Shown: positions 42,790-51,950, numbered from the stretch's first letter. The stretch: 64,000 nt of DNA from Leptotrichia sp. oral taxon 215 str. W9775 (GCF_000469505.1 NZ_KI272824.1:62001-126000), one strand, 5' to 3'. A program made the numbers and translations. Notes: generated by a model not told the origin, from the letters alone.

Positions 42790-44592
42790 ATGTATAAAGA
42801 TGAAGAAATAGAAAAGTTTCTTGAAAATCTGGATATAGTACAGGTCATAGGGGAATATGTAACATTAAAGAAGACAGGTGCTAATTATAAAGGATTTTCA
42901 CCATTTAAAGAAGAAAGAACGCCGTCTTTTGTTGTAAGTCCCACAAAAAATATATTTAAGGACTTTAGTACAGGAATAGGCGGAAATGCTATATCATTTT
43001 ACATGAAGATAAATAATATCACTTTTTATGAGGCTGTAGAGGAATTGTCTGAAAAATATAACGTACCCATAAAAAAATTGAATATAAGTAAGAAAAATTT
43101 ACTCCAGAATGAAAAATACTACGAAATAATGAGGGAGGCCCAAAGAATTTTCAGTGAAAATATTCTGAAATCGGAGCAGGCATTGAAATATATGGAGAAT
43201 CGAGGTTTTTCTCTGGAAGAAATAAAAAAGTACGGAATAGGATTTTCATTTGACACATGGGACAGTTTACTGAATGCGCTCAAGGAAAAGGGATATTCAG
43301 AAGAGGATATGCTGGAATTAGGACTTGTTAGAAAAAATGACAGGGGAAATGTTTTTGATTATTTTAGAAACAGAATTATGTTTCCAATATATAATGAAAC
43401 AATGAAGCCTGTCGGATTTGGAGGAAGGATTATTATAAACAATGATAATTCTCCAAAATATTTGAATTCGCCTGATTCTAAAATCTTTAAAAAAGGAAAC
43501 GAACTATTCGGTTTATACAACAGAGGGGAAAATATAAAGAAAAAAGGACTAGCCATATTGATGGAAGGATATTTGGATGTGCTTTCTGCCCATAAAAATA
43601 ACTTTCCCAATGCAGTGGCCAGTTTGGGAACGGCTTTTACTGAAGGACAGGCAAAACTTCTGAAAAAGTATACGAATAACATAATAATAGCCTATGATAA
43701 TGACAGTGCCGGTAAGGAGGCAGTATTAAAAGCTGCAGATATACTGAAAAAAGATGATTTCAATATACGATGTCTGTCAATTGAAGGAGAAGTAAAGGAT
43801 CCTGATGAATATTTAAGAAAATATGGCAGAAAAAAATTTTTAGAAATATTGAAAACTTCAAAGGGAATTTTTGATTATCTCTTTGATGAATATTCTAAAG
43901 AACTGAATTTGAATGAAATAACCGGAAAAAGGAAAATGATTGAAAAGTTCAGAAGTTTTTTTGCCAATGTAACAAACAATACAGAAAAAAATCTGTATAT
44001 AAGTAAACTTTCTGTGGAACTGGGGATAGATAAGGAAGTTCTTGTAGGAGAGTTTGGCAGCTTTTCCAATATTAAAGGAAAGTATAGAAAGAATTTCAGA
44101 AAAGAAGAAAAAGTTGTAAGTAAAGCAAAAAAAGATGAATTTTATAATTCCCTTGAAATAGAAACTCTGAAGTTTCTGTTAAAATATAAAAATAACCTTT
44201 CTTCAGAAAAACAGGAGCATTGCGAAAAGTTTTATGACAAGGTGTTCGAAAATGTCATTTACAGGGATATAATGGAAAAACTGAAGACAGTCAACTTCGA
44301 AATGGACAAACTGGATACTCTGGCACTGGAGGAAGAAGAGAGGGAATTAATAACGACTATGAAGTTAAGAGCAGAAGCAGATATCGAAAATGAAGGAAGA
44401 CATTATAAAGATATTTTTGTAGGATGGTTTTTAAGAGAAATTGATCATATGCGTGAAGTTATTGACAGAAAAAATGAGATGTATGTAGTTTTGAGACGGT
44501 TGGAATCCGAATTGAAAATAATTCATAACATTGAAGAAATAGAAAAAATGTATAAAGAATTTAAGTTGATAAGGAGATCAGATTATGTCTGA
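42790..44592 (+). CDS. dnaG: DNA primase DnaG with degenerate zinc ribbon
   Basis: 600 residues. The order is normal: N-terminal zinc-ribbon region (about 34-66), RNA polymerase/TOPRIM core with LMEGYLDVLSAH and IIAYDNDSAGKEA, and a C-terminal helicase-binding domain. The zinc ligands are all replaced: CPFH is SPFK (37-40) and the second CxxC pair reads DFST (58-61), although the flanking family residues (KGF, ERTPSF, GGNAISF) remain. It synthesises RNA primers at the fork. It overlaps rpoD by eight bases, part of the conserved dnaG-rpoD unit. Confidence 0.96.
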   Translation: MYKDEEIEKFLENLDIVQVIGEYVTLKKTGANYKGFSPFKEERTPSFVVSPTKNIFKDFSTGIGGNAISFYMKINNITFYEAVEELSEKYNVPIKKLNISKKNLLQNEKYYEIMREAQRIFSENILKSEQALKYMENRGFSLEEIKKYGIGFSFDTWDSLLNALKEKGYSEEDMLELGLVRKNDRGNVFDYFRNRIMFPIYNETMKPVGFGGRIIINNDNSPKYLNSPDSKIFKKGNELFGLYNRGENIKKKGLAILMEGYLDVLSAHKNNFPNAVASLGTAFTEGQAKLLKKYTNNIIIAYDNDSAGKEAVLKAADILKKDDFNIRCLSIEGEVKDPDEYLRKYGRKKFLEILKTSKGIFDYLFDEYSKELNLNEITGKRKMIEKFRSFFANVTNNTEKNLYISKLSVELGIDKEVLVGEFGSFSNIKGKYRKNFRKEEKVVSKAKKDEFYNSLEIETLKFLLKYKNNLSSEKQEHCEKFYDKVFENVIYRDIMEKLKTVNFEMDKLDTLALEEEERELITTMKLRAEADIENEGRHYKDIFVGWFLREIDHMREVIDRKNEMYVVLRRLESELKIIHNIEEIEKMYKEFKLIRRSDYV

Positions 44593-45766
44593 GAAAAATG
44601 AAAACCTAAGAAGCAATCTTGCTAATTTTATAAAAAAAGCTAAAGAAGATAAAATTGTCAGCTACGAAGAAATTAATTCAATTCTATCAGATGATTTTTC
44701 TGTTGAAAAAACAGAAAAATTAATAAAAAAATTGATAGATGTCGGAGTTCAAATAGTAGATACATTAAAAGATAAGCAGGATTTAATAGAAAGTGCAGAA
44801 CTGCTTGAAGAAATGGAAAATGGAGAAATCGATGTCTCTGAAATGGATATTGATGATGAATTTGTTGAAAGTGAAATAGATGAATCAGAAGTAGATAAAC
44901 TTCTTCAGACAGATTTGTTAAAAATGGCAGAAAGCATGGATGTAGATGAACCTATTAAAATGTATTTGAGGGAAATAGGTCAGATACCTCTGCTTAGTTA
45001 TGATGAAGAAATAGAGTATGCACAGAGGGTTCTTAAAGGTGACGAGGAAGCAAAACAGAAACTGATAGAGTCAAATTTAAGGCTGGTAGTAAGTATAGCC
45101 AAGAAACATACAAATAGAGGGTTGAAAATGCTGGATTTAATTCAGGAAGGTAATATGGGATTAATGAAAGCTGTGGAAAAATTTGAATATGAAAAAGGAT
45201 TTAAATTTTCTACGTATGCCACATGGTGGATAAGACAGGCTATAACACGTGCAATAGCCGATCAGGGAAGAACTATAAGAATACCGGTACACATGATAGA
45301 AACTATAAATAAGATAAAGAAAGAAAGCAGAATCATACTTCAGGAAACAGGTAAGGAACCTACTGCCGAAGAGTTGGCAAAAAAACTTGAAATACCAGTG
45401 GATAAAGTGAAAAATATACTGGAAATGAACCAGGATCCCATTTCACTGGAAACTCCTGTTGGAAGTGAAGAAGATAGTGAACTTGGAGATTTTGTTGAAG
45501 ATGACAAGTTTGCAAATCCTTATGATGCTACAACAAGAGTACTGCTGAAGGAACAGCTTGATGAAGTGTTGAAGACTCTTAATGAAAGAGAAGAAATGGT
45601 TCTGAGGTATAGATATGGTCTTGATGACGGTTCACAAAAAACACTTGAAGAAGTTGGAAAAATTTTCAATGTAACAAGGGAACGTATCAGACAGATAGAA
45701 GTTAAAGCGTTGAGAAAATTAAGACATCCAAGCAGAAGAAAAAAATTGGAAGACTACAGGAGCTAA
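44585..45766 (+). CDS. rpoD: RNA polymerase primary sigma factor RpoD
   Basis: 393 residues. An acidic region 1.1-like N-terminus precedes region 1.2 (DEPIKMYLREIGQIPLL), region 2 (LRLVVSIAKKHTNRGLKMLDLIQEGN, FKFSTYATWWIRQAITRAI), region 3 (IPVHMIETINKI) and region 4 (TLEEVGKIFNVTRERIRQIEVKALRKLR). All promoter-recognition residues are standard, matching the TTGACA/TATAAT promoters found in the window. The ATG lies within the end of dnaG after AAGGAGAT. It is followed 52 bases later by a diverged sigma-like gene. Confidence 0.97.
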   Translation: MSEKNENLRSNLANFIKKAKEDKIVSYEEINSILSDDFSVEKTEKLIKKLIDVGVQIVDTLKDKQDLIESAELLEEMENGEIDVSEMDIDDEFVESEIDESEVDKLLQTDLLKMAESMDVDEPIKMYLREIGQIPLLSYDEEIEYAQRVLKGDEEAKQKLIESNLRLVVSIAKKHTNRGLKMLDLIQEGNMGLMKAVEKFEYEKGFKFSTYATWWIRQAITRAIADQGRTIRIPVHMIETINKIKKESRIILQETGKEPTAEELAKKLEIPVDKVKNILEMNQDPISLETPVGSEEDSELGDFVEDDKFANPYDATTRVLLKEQLDEVLKTLNEREEMVLRYRYGLDDGSQKTLEEVGKIFNVTRERIRQIEVKALRKLRHPSRRKKLEDYRS

Positions 45767-45818
45767 GTAATAACTGGCTCCTTTAATAATAAATAGATAA
45801 AAAAATAAGGGGAAAAAA

Positions 45819-46781
45819 ATGATTGAAAGAATAGTGGAAGACGTAAGAAAAAATGGAAGTTTCAGTTTTGAAAAGATAATTGAGAATAATAATCTTTCTG
45901 ATGATGAGTTTTTCGAATTCTTAAAGTTTGTTTATCAGGATAATATTCCAGAAGTCAGAACATCTGTTGATGGTAAAGATTTTATTGTTCTGGAAGATGA
46001 AAATTACTATGTTGAAGAAAAGGAAACAATAAAAGCCTATCTTGAAAATGTGAAGGAAAAAAATGAAGAAATGGCAGAAATCAATGAAAAAACTGTAATT
46101 ACAGATGAAAATAGGACTGAAATGGTAGAGAAATATTTGAAAATTGCAGTGAGGGAAAGTCTGCTTTATTCTAAATATGGTTTTTCATTCTTAGATATGG
46201 TGCAGGAAGCAACTTTGGGAGTAATAACAGCTTTAAATTATTATGAAAAAATATTATTGATGACTGAAGAAATGGAATTTTTCATTAAAAATTTTGCAGT
46301 AAAGTACATACTTGAATTTCAGAAGGATCTTTTAAAGGATATAAAGGCTTCAGAGCTTTCCTATATTTTATATCTTAAAGTTAAGGTAGACAAGGAATTA
46401 GGTCATACAGTGGATGAAATAAGTAAACGTATGAATGTAACTAAGGAATATATTGAAAAGCTGGAAAAATTATTTGATAATGTGGAACTGGATGAGATGC
46501 TGGAAAGCAGTCAGATACTTGAAAAAGCAAATAAAATAACACAGATGTACATACTGGAAAATATTCCTAAAAAACTGAGCTATATTGATGAAAGAATTTT
46601 AGTCATGTCTTATGGTCTTGATGATAAAATTTATTCAGAAAATGAAATTGCGAAGTCACTTAACATAGCAAAGCATAATGTAAATATACTGAAGGAAAAG
46701 GCACTGAATAAACTGTCAATAGACCTTTTGAAAAATGAATTTATGAAGAACAGTGAAGAAACAGATTATACAGTGAATTAA
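45819..46781 (+). CDS. diverged sigma-70-like protein, degenerate paralogue of RpoD
   Basis: 320 residues. YLKIAVRESLLYSKYGFSFLDMVQEATLGVITAL (seen in two blocks at about 108-140) aligns with sigma region 2 of RpoD, and DERILVMSYGLDDKIYSENEIAKSLNIAKHNVNILKEKAL at about 258-297 with region 4. The stretch that in RpoD contains the -10 melting aromatics (FSTYATWWIRQ) reads EFFIKNFAVKYI here, and the region 4 recognition helix lacks the RERIRQIE pattern. It could be an alternative sigma, a non-DNA-binding sigma mimic or an anti-sigma-like regulator. AAGGGG precedes the ATG. Confidence 0.75.
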   Translation: MIERIVEDVRKNGSFSFEKIIENNNLSDDEFFEFLKFVYQDNIPEVRTSVDGKDFIVLEDENYYVEEKETIKAYLENVKEKNEEMAEINEKTVITDENRTEMVEKYLKIAVRESLLYSKYGFSFLDMVQEATLGVITALNYYEKILLMTEEMEFFIKNFAVKYILEFQKDLLKDIKASELSYILYLKVKVDKELGHTVDEISKRMNVTKEYIEKLEKLFDNVELDEMLESSQILEKANKITQMYILENIPKKLSYIDERILVMSYGLDDKIYSENEIAKSLNIAKHNVNILKEKALNKLSIDLLKNEFMKNSEETDYTVN

Positions 46782-46812
46782 TGAAAATAATAAAAAAGGA
46801 AGGAAGGTTTAT

Positions 46813-46838
46813 AGATAAATATACAGAAATATTTATCT
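46813..46838 (+). other. 10-bp hairpin in front of the NIF3-family gene
   Basis: AGATAAATAT (46813-46822) and ATATTTATCT (46829-46838) are perfect inverse copies with a six-base loop, immediately before the weak site TACAGGAAAA of the next gene. It may sheathe or expose that site, or stabilise the mRNA. Confidence 0.45.
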
Positions 46839-46848
46839 TACAGGAAAA

Positions 46849-47658
46849 ATGCAGGTAAAAGATATAGTAGGAGAATTACATACAATTTATAATCCAAAAC
46901 TGGCAGAAGACTGGGATAACGTAGGACTTCTTGTAGGAAATGAAAATTCAGAAGTGAATACAGTACTTTTGTGCCTTGATATCACTGAAGAAGTTGTAGA
47001 CAGGGCAGTAAAAGAAAATGTAGATTTAATAATTTCACACCATCCTTTCATATTTAGCGGATTAAAAAGAATTACGAGTGAAACTGTACATGGCAGAAAA
47101 ATTCTGAAGATTATTGAAAATAAAATAGCAGTATATTCAGGGCATACAAATGTAGACTTTGGAATAAATGGTTTAAATGATTATATATTTTATAAGCTTG
47201 ATTTAAATGGAAAATTGGAAATATATAACGAATTTGAATGTGAAGGATATAATTACATAAAACATAAAAATGAGAATATAAAAGGTGGAAGTGTCAGAAT
47301 AAAAACCCTTAATCATGAAATGGAATTATCAGATTTGATTAGGGTAATAAAAGAAAAGCTTGGCCTTGAATTTGTAAGATATGTTGGAGAAAATAGAAAA
47401 ATCCGTAAAATAGGACTTGTTACAGGTGGTGGAAGTTCTTTTATGCATAGTGTAAAAGAAAAGATAGATGTTTTTTTAACGGGAGACTTAAGATATCATG
47501 AATCTCTTGACACGTTGGAAGAAGGTGGAATATTAATAGATATAGGACATTATGAAAGCGAGTATCTGTTTGCTGAATTAATGGAACTTCAAGTTTCACA
47601 ATTTTTCAAAGGTAAAATAATAAAACATTTTGGAGAACCTGTCTTTAAGCTAGGGTAG
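46849..47658 (+). CDS. NIF3-like dinuclear metal-centre protein (GTP cyclohydrolase I type 2 family annotation)
   Basis: 269 residues. The metal-binding residues can be seen: IISHHPFIFSG, SGHTNVDFGINGLND and the C-terminal IGHYESEYLFAE. The start WDNVGLLVGN is typical. The family is widespread but its reaction is unsettled; a GTP cyclohydrolase role was claimed for some members. The insert domain of long members is missing, so this is the short form. The ribosome binding site is weak (CAGGAAA) and preceded by a hairpin. It closes the dnaG-rpoD group. Confidence 0.87.
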   Translation: MQVKDIVGELHTIYNPKLAEDWDNVGLLVGNENSEVNTVLLCLDITEEVVDRAVKENVDLIISHHPFIFSGLKRITSETVHGRKILKIIENKIAVYSGHTNVDFGINGLNDYIFYKLDLNGKLEIYNEFECEGYNYIKHKNENIKGGSVRIKTLNHEMELSDLIRVIKEKLGLEFVRYVGENRKIRKIGLVTGGGSSFMHSVKEKIDVFLTGDLRYHESLDTLEEGGILIDIGHYESEYLFAELMELQVSQFFKGKIIKHFGEPVFKLG

Positions 47659-47721
47659 AATTATAAGACTGGAAATAATAGGGGTCTGATTACAGACAAT
47701 ATAAAATAAAGAGATAACTAA

Positions 47722-47749
47722 TTGAAAAAAAAAATTCTAAAGATATAAT
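47722..47749 (+). promoter_or_regulatory. promoter of the small lipoprotein gene
   Basis: TTGAAA (47722-47727), 16-base spacer, TATAAT (47744-47749), 33 bases before the start codon. Confidence 0.6.
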
Positions 47750-47782
47750 ATACATAATAAACTACAAAAAAGAGGTAAGGTT

Positions 47783-47920
47783 ATGACAAAGAAAAAGATT
47801 TTAATTTTATTGGGAGTTATAGTTTTAACTGTAAATTCATGTGTAGCAGTAGCGGCGGCAGGAGTAGGGGCCGGAGTTGGATATTACTGCGGTACAACAT
47901 CGAGATGTACAGGAAAATAA
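47783..47920 (+). CDS. tiny glycine-rich lipoprotein
   Basis: 45 residues: a basic start (MTKKK), a hydrophobic stretch and a lipobox-like VNSC with the lipidated cysteine at residue 20. The mature part, CVAVAAAGVGAGVGYYCGTT followed by SRCTGK, has a small glycine-zipper-like run and two further cysteines. It has its own promoter and an AGAGGTAAGG site. I do not recognise it. The probable -35 of rnpB lies within its last codons. Confidence 0.6.
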   Translation: MTKKKILILLGVIVLTVNSCVAVAAAGVGAGVGYYCGTTSRCTGK

Positions 47921-47934
47921 AAATATGTTATAAT
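47906..47934 (+). promoter_or_regulatory. promoter of rnpB
   Basis: An extended -10, TGTTATAAT (47926-47934), lies 17 bases after TGTACA (47906-47911), which is inside the end of the lipoprotein gene. Transcription would begin about 47941, exactly at the RNase P RNA 5' end. Confidence 0.65.
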
Positions 47935-47942
47935 AAAGAACA

Positions 47943-48282
47943 AAAGGTTTCGGAGTCAATCGCCTGAATATTTCAGGAGGAAAGTCCGGACTTCGCAGGG
48001 CAAGGGAGACAGCTAATGGCTGTTGGAAGAAATTCTAAGGAAAGTGCCACAGAAAATATACCGCCTGAAATTCAGGTAAGGGTGAAATGGTAGTGTAAGA
48101 GACTACCGGTGATTTAAGAAATTAAGTCAGCCGGGTAAACCCCTCCCGAAGCAAGAATAAGTAGAAAGTGGTTAAGAGGCTGCCCGTCTTCACTTAATGG
48201 GTAATTCGCTAAAACCGGCAGGTAACTGCCTGTTTAGATAAATGATTGGCAAATACAGAATCCGGCTTATGCCGAGACCTTT
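47943..48282 (+). ncRNA. rnpB: RNase P RNA, class A
   Basis: The catalytic-core blocks are present in order: GAGGAAAGTCCGGAC near the 5' end, AGGGTGAAATGG..., GTGTAAGAGACTACCGG, AGAGGCTGCCCG, and ACAGAATCCGGCTTAT near the 3' end. AAGGTTTCGG at the start pairs with CCGAGACCTT at the end (helix P1). Length about 340 bases is typical. It cleaves the 5' leaders of tRNA precursors together with RnpA. A terminator follows about 60 bases later. Confidence 0.97.
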
Positions 48283-48340
48283 TAAAAAACTGTAAAAAAA
48301 TGTAAAGAACTTATAGAAAAAATAAAGTATTTATTTATAG

Positions 48341-48368
48341 AAAGAGTGTTTTTTAGCACTCTTCTTTT
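48341..48368 (+). terminator. terminator after rnpB
   Basis: AAGAGTG (48342-48348) pairs with CACTCTT (48357-48363), followed by CTTTTAAT. Confidence 0.7.
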
Positions 48369-48448
48369 AATATTAAAAAAATATTTAGTAGAAAAAAATA
48401 TTTAAAAATGTTACAATTATAATAAATAAACTGAATTAAGAGGCGAAT

Positions 48449-49297
48449 ATGGAAAATAAAATGGAAGTTTTAAAAAATAGTAGCCAGGAAGAAATAGTAA
48501 ATCAAATAAATAGGGTAAAAATTATAAAAAAGGAATATTTGGAAGAAGATAAGCTTATTCATTTTTATGATTATATGAAATTAAATAAAATAGAAGAAAC
48601 AGAAGATACTGAAAAGGCAGATTTAATTATTTCATTTGGAGGAGACGGGACATTACTTGTTGCAGCAAAGGAAACTTTAAAGAAGGATATTCCTGTAATG
48701 GCTGTAAATATGGGAACATTAGGATATTTAGCAGATATTTCTCCTAAGGATGTTGTTGAGATGCTGGAGAAGTACAGAAGAAATGAATGTATTGTAGATA
48801 AAAGAACATTCCTTAAGGTAAAATACAATGAGAAAGAGTACCACGCCTTAAATGACCTTGTTATAAGCAAGGGAGGGATAGCTTCCCAGATGATTAGTGT
48901 GGAAGTTTATGCTGATGGGACATTTGTAAATAAGTACAGGGCTGACGGAATAATTATAGCCACTCCTACCGGATCTACTGCATATTCACTTTCGGCAGGT
49001 GGTTCAATAGTTCATCCTAACTTAAGGGCTTTAAGTATAACTCCGTTATCGCCTCAGAGTCTTACAGCGAGGCCTATTATAATAGATGGTAATGAAGTGC
49101 TGAGTTTTAAAGTTTTTTCAAGGGATAATGACACCCACTTGAATATTGACGGAAGGATAAATTTCCGGATAAAACAGGAGGATGAAATTTCAGCAGTAAT
49201 GTCAAATAGAAAAGTAAAAATAATAAGAAGCGGGAAAAGTGACTATTACGGTATATTAAGGGAAAAACTCAGATGGGGAGAATCGTCGGTAAAATAA
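48449..49297 (+). CDS. nadK: NAD kinase
   Basis: 282 residues. The ATP/NAD motif SFGGDGTLLVAAKE, the NAD-binding GTLGYLAD, and the second domain's ADGIIIATPTGSTAYSLSAGG and SPQSLTARPIII are all intact. It makes NADP from NAD. AATTAAGAGGCG precedes ATG 48449. It is the start of a nadK-recN-xer run and complements NadR in the same window. Confidence 0.96.
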   Translation: MENKMEVLKNSSQEEIVNQINRVKIIKKEYLEEDKLIHFYDYMKLNKIEETEDTEKADLIISFGGDGTLLVAAKETLKKDIPVMAVNMGTLGYLADISPKDVVEMLEKYRRNECIVDKRTFLKVKYNEKEYHALNDLVISKGGIASQMISVEVYADGTFVNKYRADGIIIATPTGSTAYSLSAGGSIVHPNLRALSITPLSPQSLTARPIIIDGNEVLSFKVFSRDNDTHLNIDGRINFRIKQEDEISAVMSNRKVKIIRSGKSDYYGILREKLRWGESSVK

Positions 49298-49339
49298 AAA
49301 ATAAGGGGAAATAAACAGAAAAGGTGAGAGGAAAATAAA

Positions 49340-50998
49340 ATGCTGAGAGAATTAAGATTAAATAATTTGGCAATAATAAAAAATTTGGATTTGGAATTTA
49401 ATGAAGGACTGATTTCACTGACAGGAGAAACGGGAGCAGGAAAGTCCATTATACTGGATGGAATTTCACTCCTTATCGGGGAAAGGTCTAATCTTGAAAT
49501 GATAAGAACAGGTGAGGAAAGCCTTTTTGCAGAAGGAGTTTTTGATTTAAGTGAAGTTCAGAAGGAAAAGCTCAATAAACTTGGTTTTGAAATAGAAGAT
49601 GACGAACTGATTATTTCAAGATATTTTTATAGAAATTCAAAATCAAAAATAACAGTTAATGGAATGAGAATGACAGTATCAAAGTTAAAGGAGCTTATGA
49701 GAAATGTACTGGATCTTGTAGGTCAGCATGAACATCAGTACCTTTTAAATAAAAACTATCATTTAGGGCTGCTGGATAGGTTTCTGGATAAAAATGGACA
49801 GGAACTTGCAAAGGAAATAAGAAACAACGTTTCATCCTTAAAAATGATAAATAAAAAAATAGAGGAAATAGAAACTGAAAAGTTCAGAATAATGGAAAAA
49901 AAGGATATTCTGGAGTTTCAGTCTAATGAGATAGCAAGTTTAGGCCTTAAGGAGAACGAAGATAACGAACTTGAAGAAGAATATAAAATTCTTTTTAACG
50001 CAGGAAAAATTAGTGAAAAACTTGAAAATTCAATTCAGAGATTAAAAGAAGGGGAATATTCAGTTATAAATTCACTTGGAAAAATAAAGAAAAATCTTGA
50101 ACAACTTTCAGATATATCAGAAACATATTCAGAGCTGAAGGAAAAAATTGAAAATATTATTTATGAAGTGGATGACATAGGATATTCTCTTGAAGATATG
50201 GTTGAAAATGTGGAAAGTGATGATGTCAGGCTTGAAAAGGTAATAAGCAGAATAGATGAAATAAACAAGCTGAAGCTGAAGTATGGCTCGACGATAGAGG
50301 AAATACTTGCATTCAGGGAAGAAAATGAAAAAAAGCTCTCCCTCATAAAGTTTGAAAATAATGAACTGGTAGATTTAAAAAAGGAAAAGGAAGAAAAGGC
50401 AAAAATTTATTTTGAAAATAGCCGGAAACTACGTGAAATAAGAAAAAAAGTTGCAGAAAATCTTGAAAAGACAATCAATGTTCAGTTGAAGGACTTGAAT
50501 ATGGCAAATTCCAAGTTTAAAGTTGCCTTCTCAGAAAAAACTGTAATTTCTTCAAAAGGTATGGATGATGTGGAATTTATGATGGTTACCAATCTTGGTG
50601 AAAATTATAAACCACTTGCAAAAATTGCATCCGGTGGGGAAATTTCAAGAATTATGCTTGCATTGAAAACAGTATTTTCATCTGTTGACAATATTTCTGT
50701 ACTTATATTTGATGAAATAGATACTGGAATTTCAGGGGAAACAGTAAGAAAAGTTGCAGAAAAGCTGAAGGAACTTTCTGGAACAGTTCAAGTTATATGT
50801 GTTACACATTCTCCTCAAATTGCAGGAAAATCAAATCAGCAGTTTTTCATAAAAAAGGAAATTGAAAACAATGTAACTGAAACAAAGGTAAGAGAACTGA
50901 ATACAGATGAAAGAATAAGGGAAATAGCAAGAATAATTTCAGGAGATAACATAACTGAAACATCAATAGAACATGTGAAGGAAATTATGAAATTATAA
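49340..50998 (+). CDS. recN: DNA repair protein RecN
   Basis: 552 residues. The SMC-like ATPase heads have Walker A GETGAGKSIILDGISLL at the start, and ASGGEISRIMLALKTV plus IFDEIDTGISG at the end, separated by a coiled coil of about 300 residues with the VGQHEHQYLL block. It acts in double-strand break repair. It is 42 bases after nadK and 22 before the recombinase gene; the nadK-recN order is common in bacteria. Confidence 0.95.
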   Translation: MLRELRLNNLAIIKNLDLEFNEGLISLTGETGAGKSIILDGISLLIGERSNLEMIRTGEESLFAEGVFDLSEVQKEKLNKLGFEIEDDELIISRYFYRNSKSKITVNGMRMTVSKLKELMRNVLDLVGQHEHQYLLNKNYHLGLLDRFLDKNGQELAKEIRNNVSSLKMINKKIEEIETEKFRIMEKKDILEFQSNEIASLGLKENEDNELEEEYKILFNAGKISEKLENSIQRLKEGEYSVINSLGKIKKNLEQLSDISETYSELKEKIENIIYEVDDIGYSLEDMVENVESDDVRLEKVISRIDEINKLKLKYGSTIEEILAFREENEKKLSLIKFENNELVDLKKEKEEKAKIYFENSRKLREIRKKVAENLEKTINVQLKDLNMANSKFKVAFSEKTVISSKGMDDVEFMMVTNLGENYKPLAKIASGGEISRIMLALKTVFSSVDNISVLIFDEIDTGISGETVRKVAEKLKELSGTVQVICVTHSPQIAGKSNQQFFIKKEIENNVTETKVRELNTDERIREIARIISGDNITETSIEHVKEIMKL

Positions 50999-51020
50999 AA
51001 ACAGGAGTTATTGAAAATAA

Positions 51021-51950
51021 ATGAATAGGGATGAAGAGAAAATAACTTTAAAAAATGTAAAAATAAAAGAAACGGGAATTGATAGGGAAAATAACCTGTA
51101 TATTAAGGAATTCCTTTCTTATCTTGCTTTTGAAAAGGGAAATTCCAGTAATACCATTGCAGGATATGAAAGAGATTTGAGAATATTTTCCGAATATGTA
51201 AATAAAAATCTGACAGAAGTTACAGAAGAGGATATTTACGAATACATCAGGGAAATAAACGATAAATTGAAGAAAAATTCTGTATTGAGGAAAGTTGCAA
51301 CAATTAGAAATTTTTATAAATTCTGTTATCTTAATAAAATTGTTAAGGAAGATCCCACAGGTATGATAAAATCCATGAAAAGGGAAAAACGTCTACCGGA
51401 GGTTCTTTCGCTTGAAGAAGTTAAGAAAATAATAGATAACTGTAAGCATACACCTGGTGGAATGAGGGACAGGCTTATTATTAAATTTTTAATAGCAACA
51501 GGAGCAAGAATTTCTGAAATTTTAAACTTAAAAATCAGTGATGTGGAAAACCAGAACTATGAATTTATAAAAGTTCTTGGGAAAGGTTCGAAATACCGGG
51601 TTATACCAATTTATGACAGTCTGGAAAAGGAAATAAAGGAGTTTATAAATGATTACAGGCCTGAACTGAAAGGGGCATCTGAAACATTTAATTTATTTCC
51701 TGGAACAAGACGTGAGAATTTTTGGAAAAGATTGAAGGTTATTGCAAAAAATGCAGGAATTGAAAAAAATATTTATCCACATATATTCAGGCATTCGTTA
51801 GCAACGGTACTTTTAAGTAACGGGGCAGATATAAGAATAGTGCAGGAAATACTTGGTCATTCTAATATAAGTACTACAGAAATATATACTCATGTGGAAA
51901 AATCAAAGCTGAAAAATATTTATAATAATATAAAATTGGGAGATGAATAA
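51021..51950 (+). CDS. Xer-family tyrosine site-specific recombinase (XerC/XerD-like)
   Basis: 309 residues. The N-terminal SAM-like core-binding domain has YLAFEKGNSSNTIAGYERDL. The catalytic residues are Arg in IATGARISEILNL, Lys around FIKVLGKGSKYRVIP, HxxR in HIFRHSLATVLLSNGADI, His in LGHSNIS and the nucleophile Tyr in TEIYTHV. It resolves chromosome dimers at dif together with FtsK. An unusual 20-residue polar extension precedes the domain. Which of XerC or XerD it corresponds to is not decidable; its place in a housekeeping run argues against an integrase. Confidence 0.9.
   Translation: MNRDEEKITLKNVKIKETGIDRENNLYIKEFLSYLAFEKGNSSNTIAGYERDLRIFSEYVNKNLTEVTEEDIYEYIREINDKLKKNSVLRKVATIRNFYKFCYLNKIVKEDPTGMIKSMKREKRLPEVLSLEEVKKIIDNCKHTPGGMRDRLIIKFLIATGARISEILNLKISDVENQNYEFIKVLGKGSKYRVIPIYDSLEKEIKEFINDYRPELKGASETFNLFPGTRRENFWKRLKVIAKNAGIEKNIYPHIFRHSLATVLLSNGADIRIVQEILGHSNISTTEIYTHVEKSKLKNIYNNIKLGDE

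Noticed and set aside
51021..51950. Integrase marking a mobile element
   Set aside because: The recombinase has the Xer length and motifs, lies in a nadK-recN-murA housekeeping stretch, and no attachment repeats or phage genes were seen nearby.
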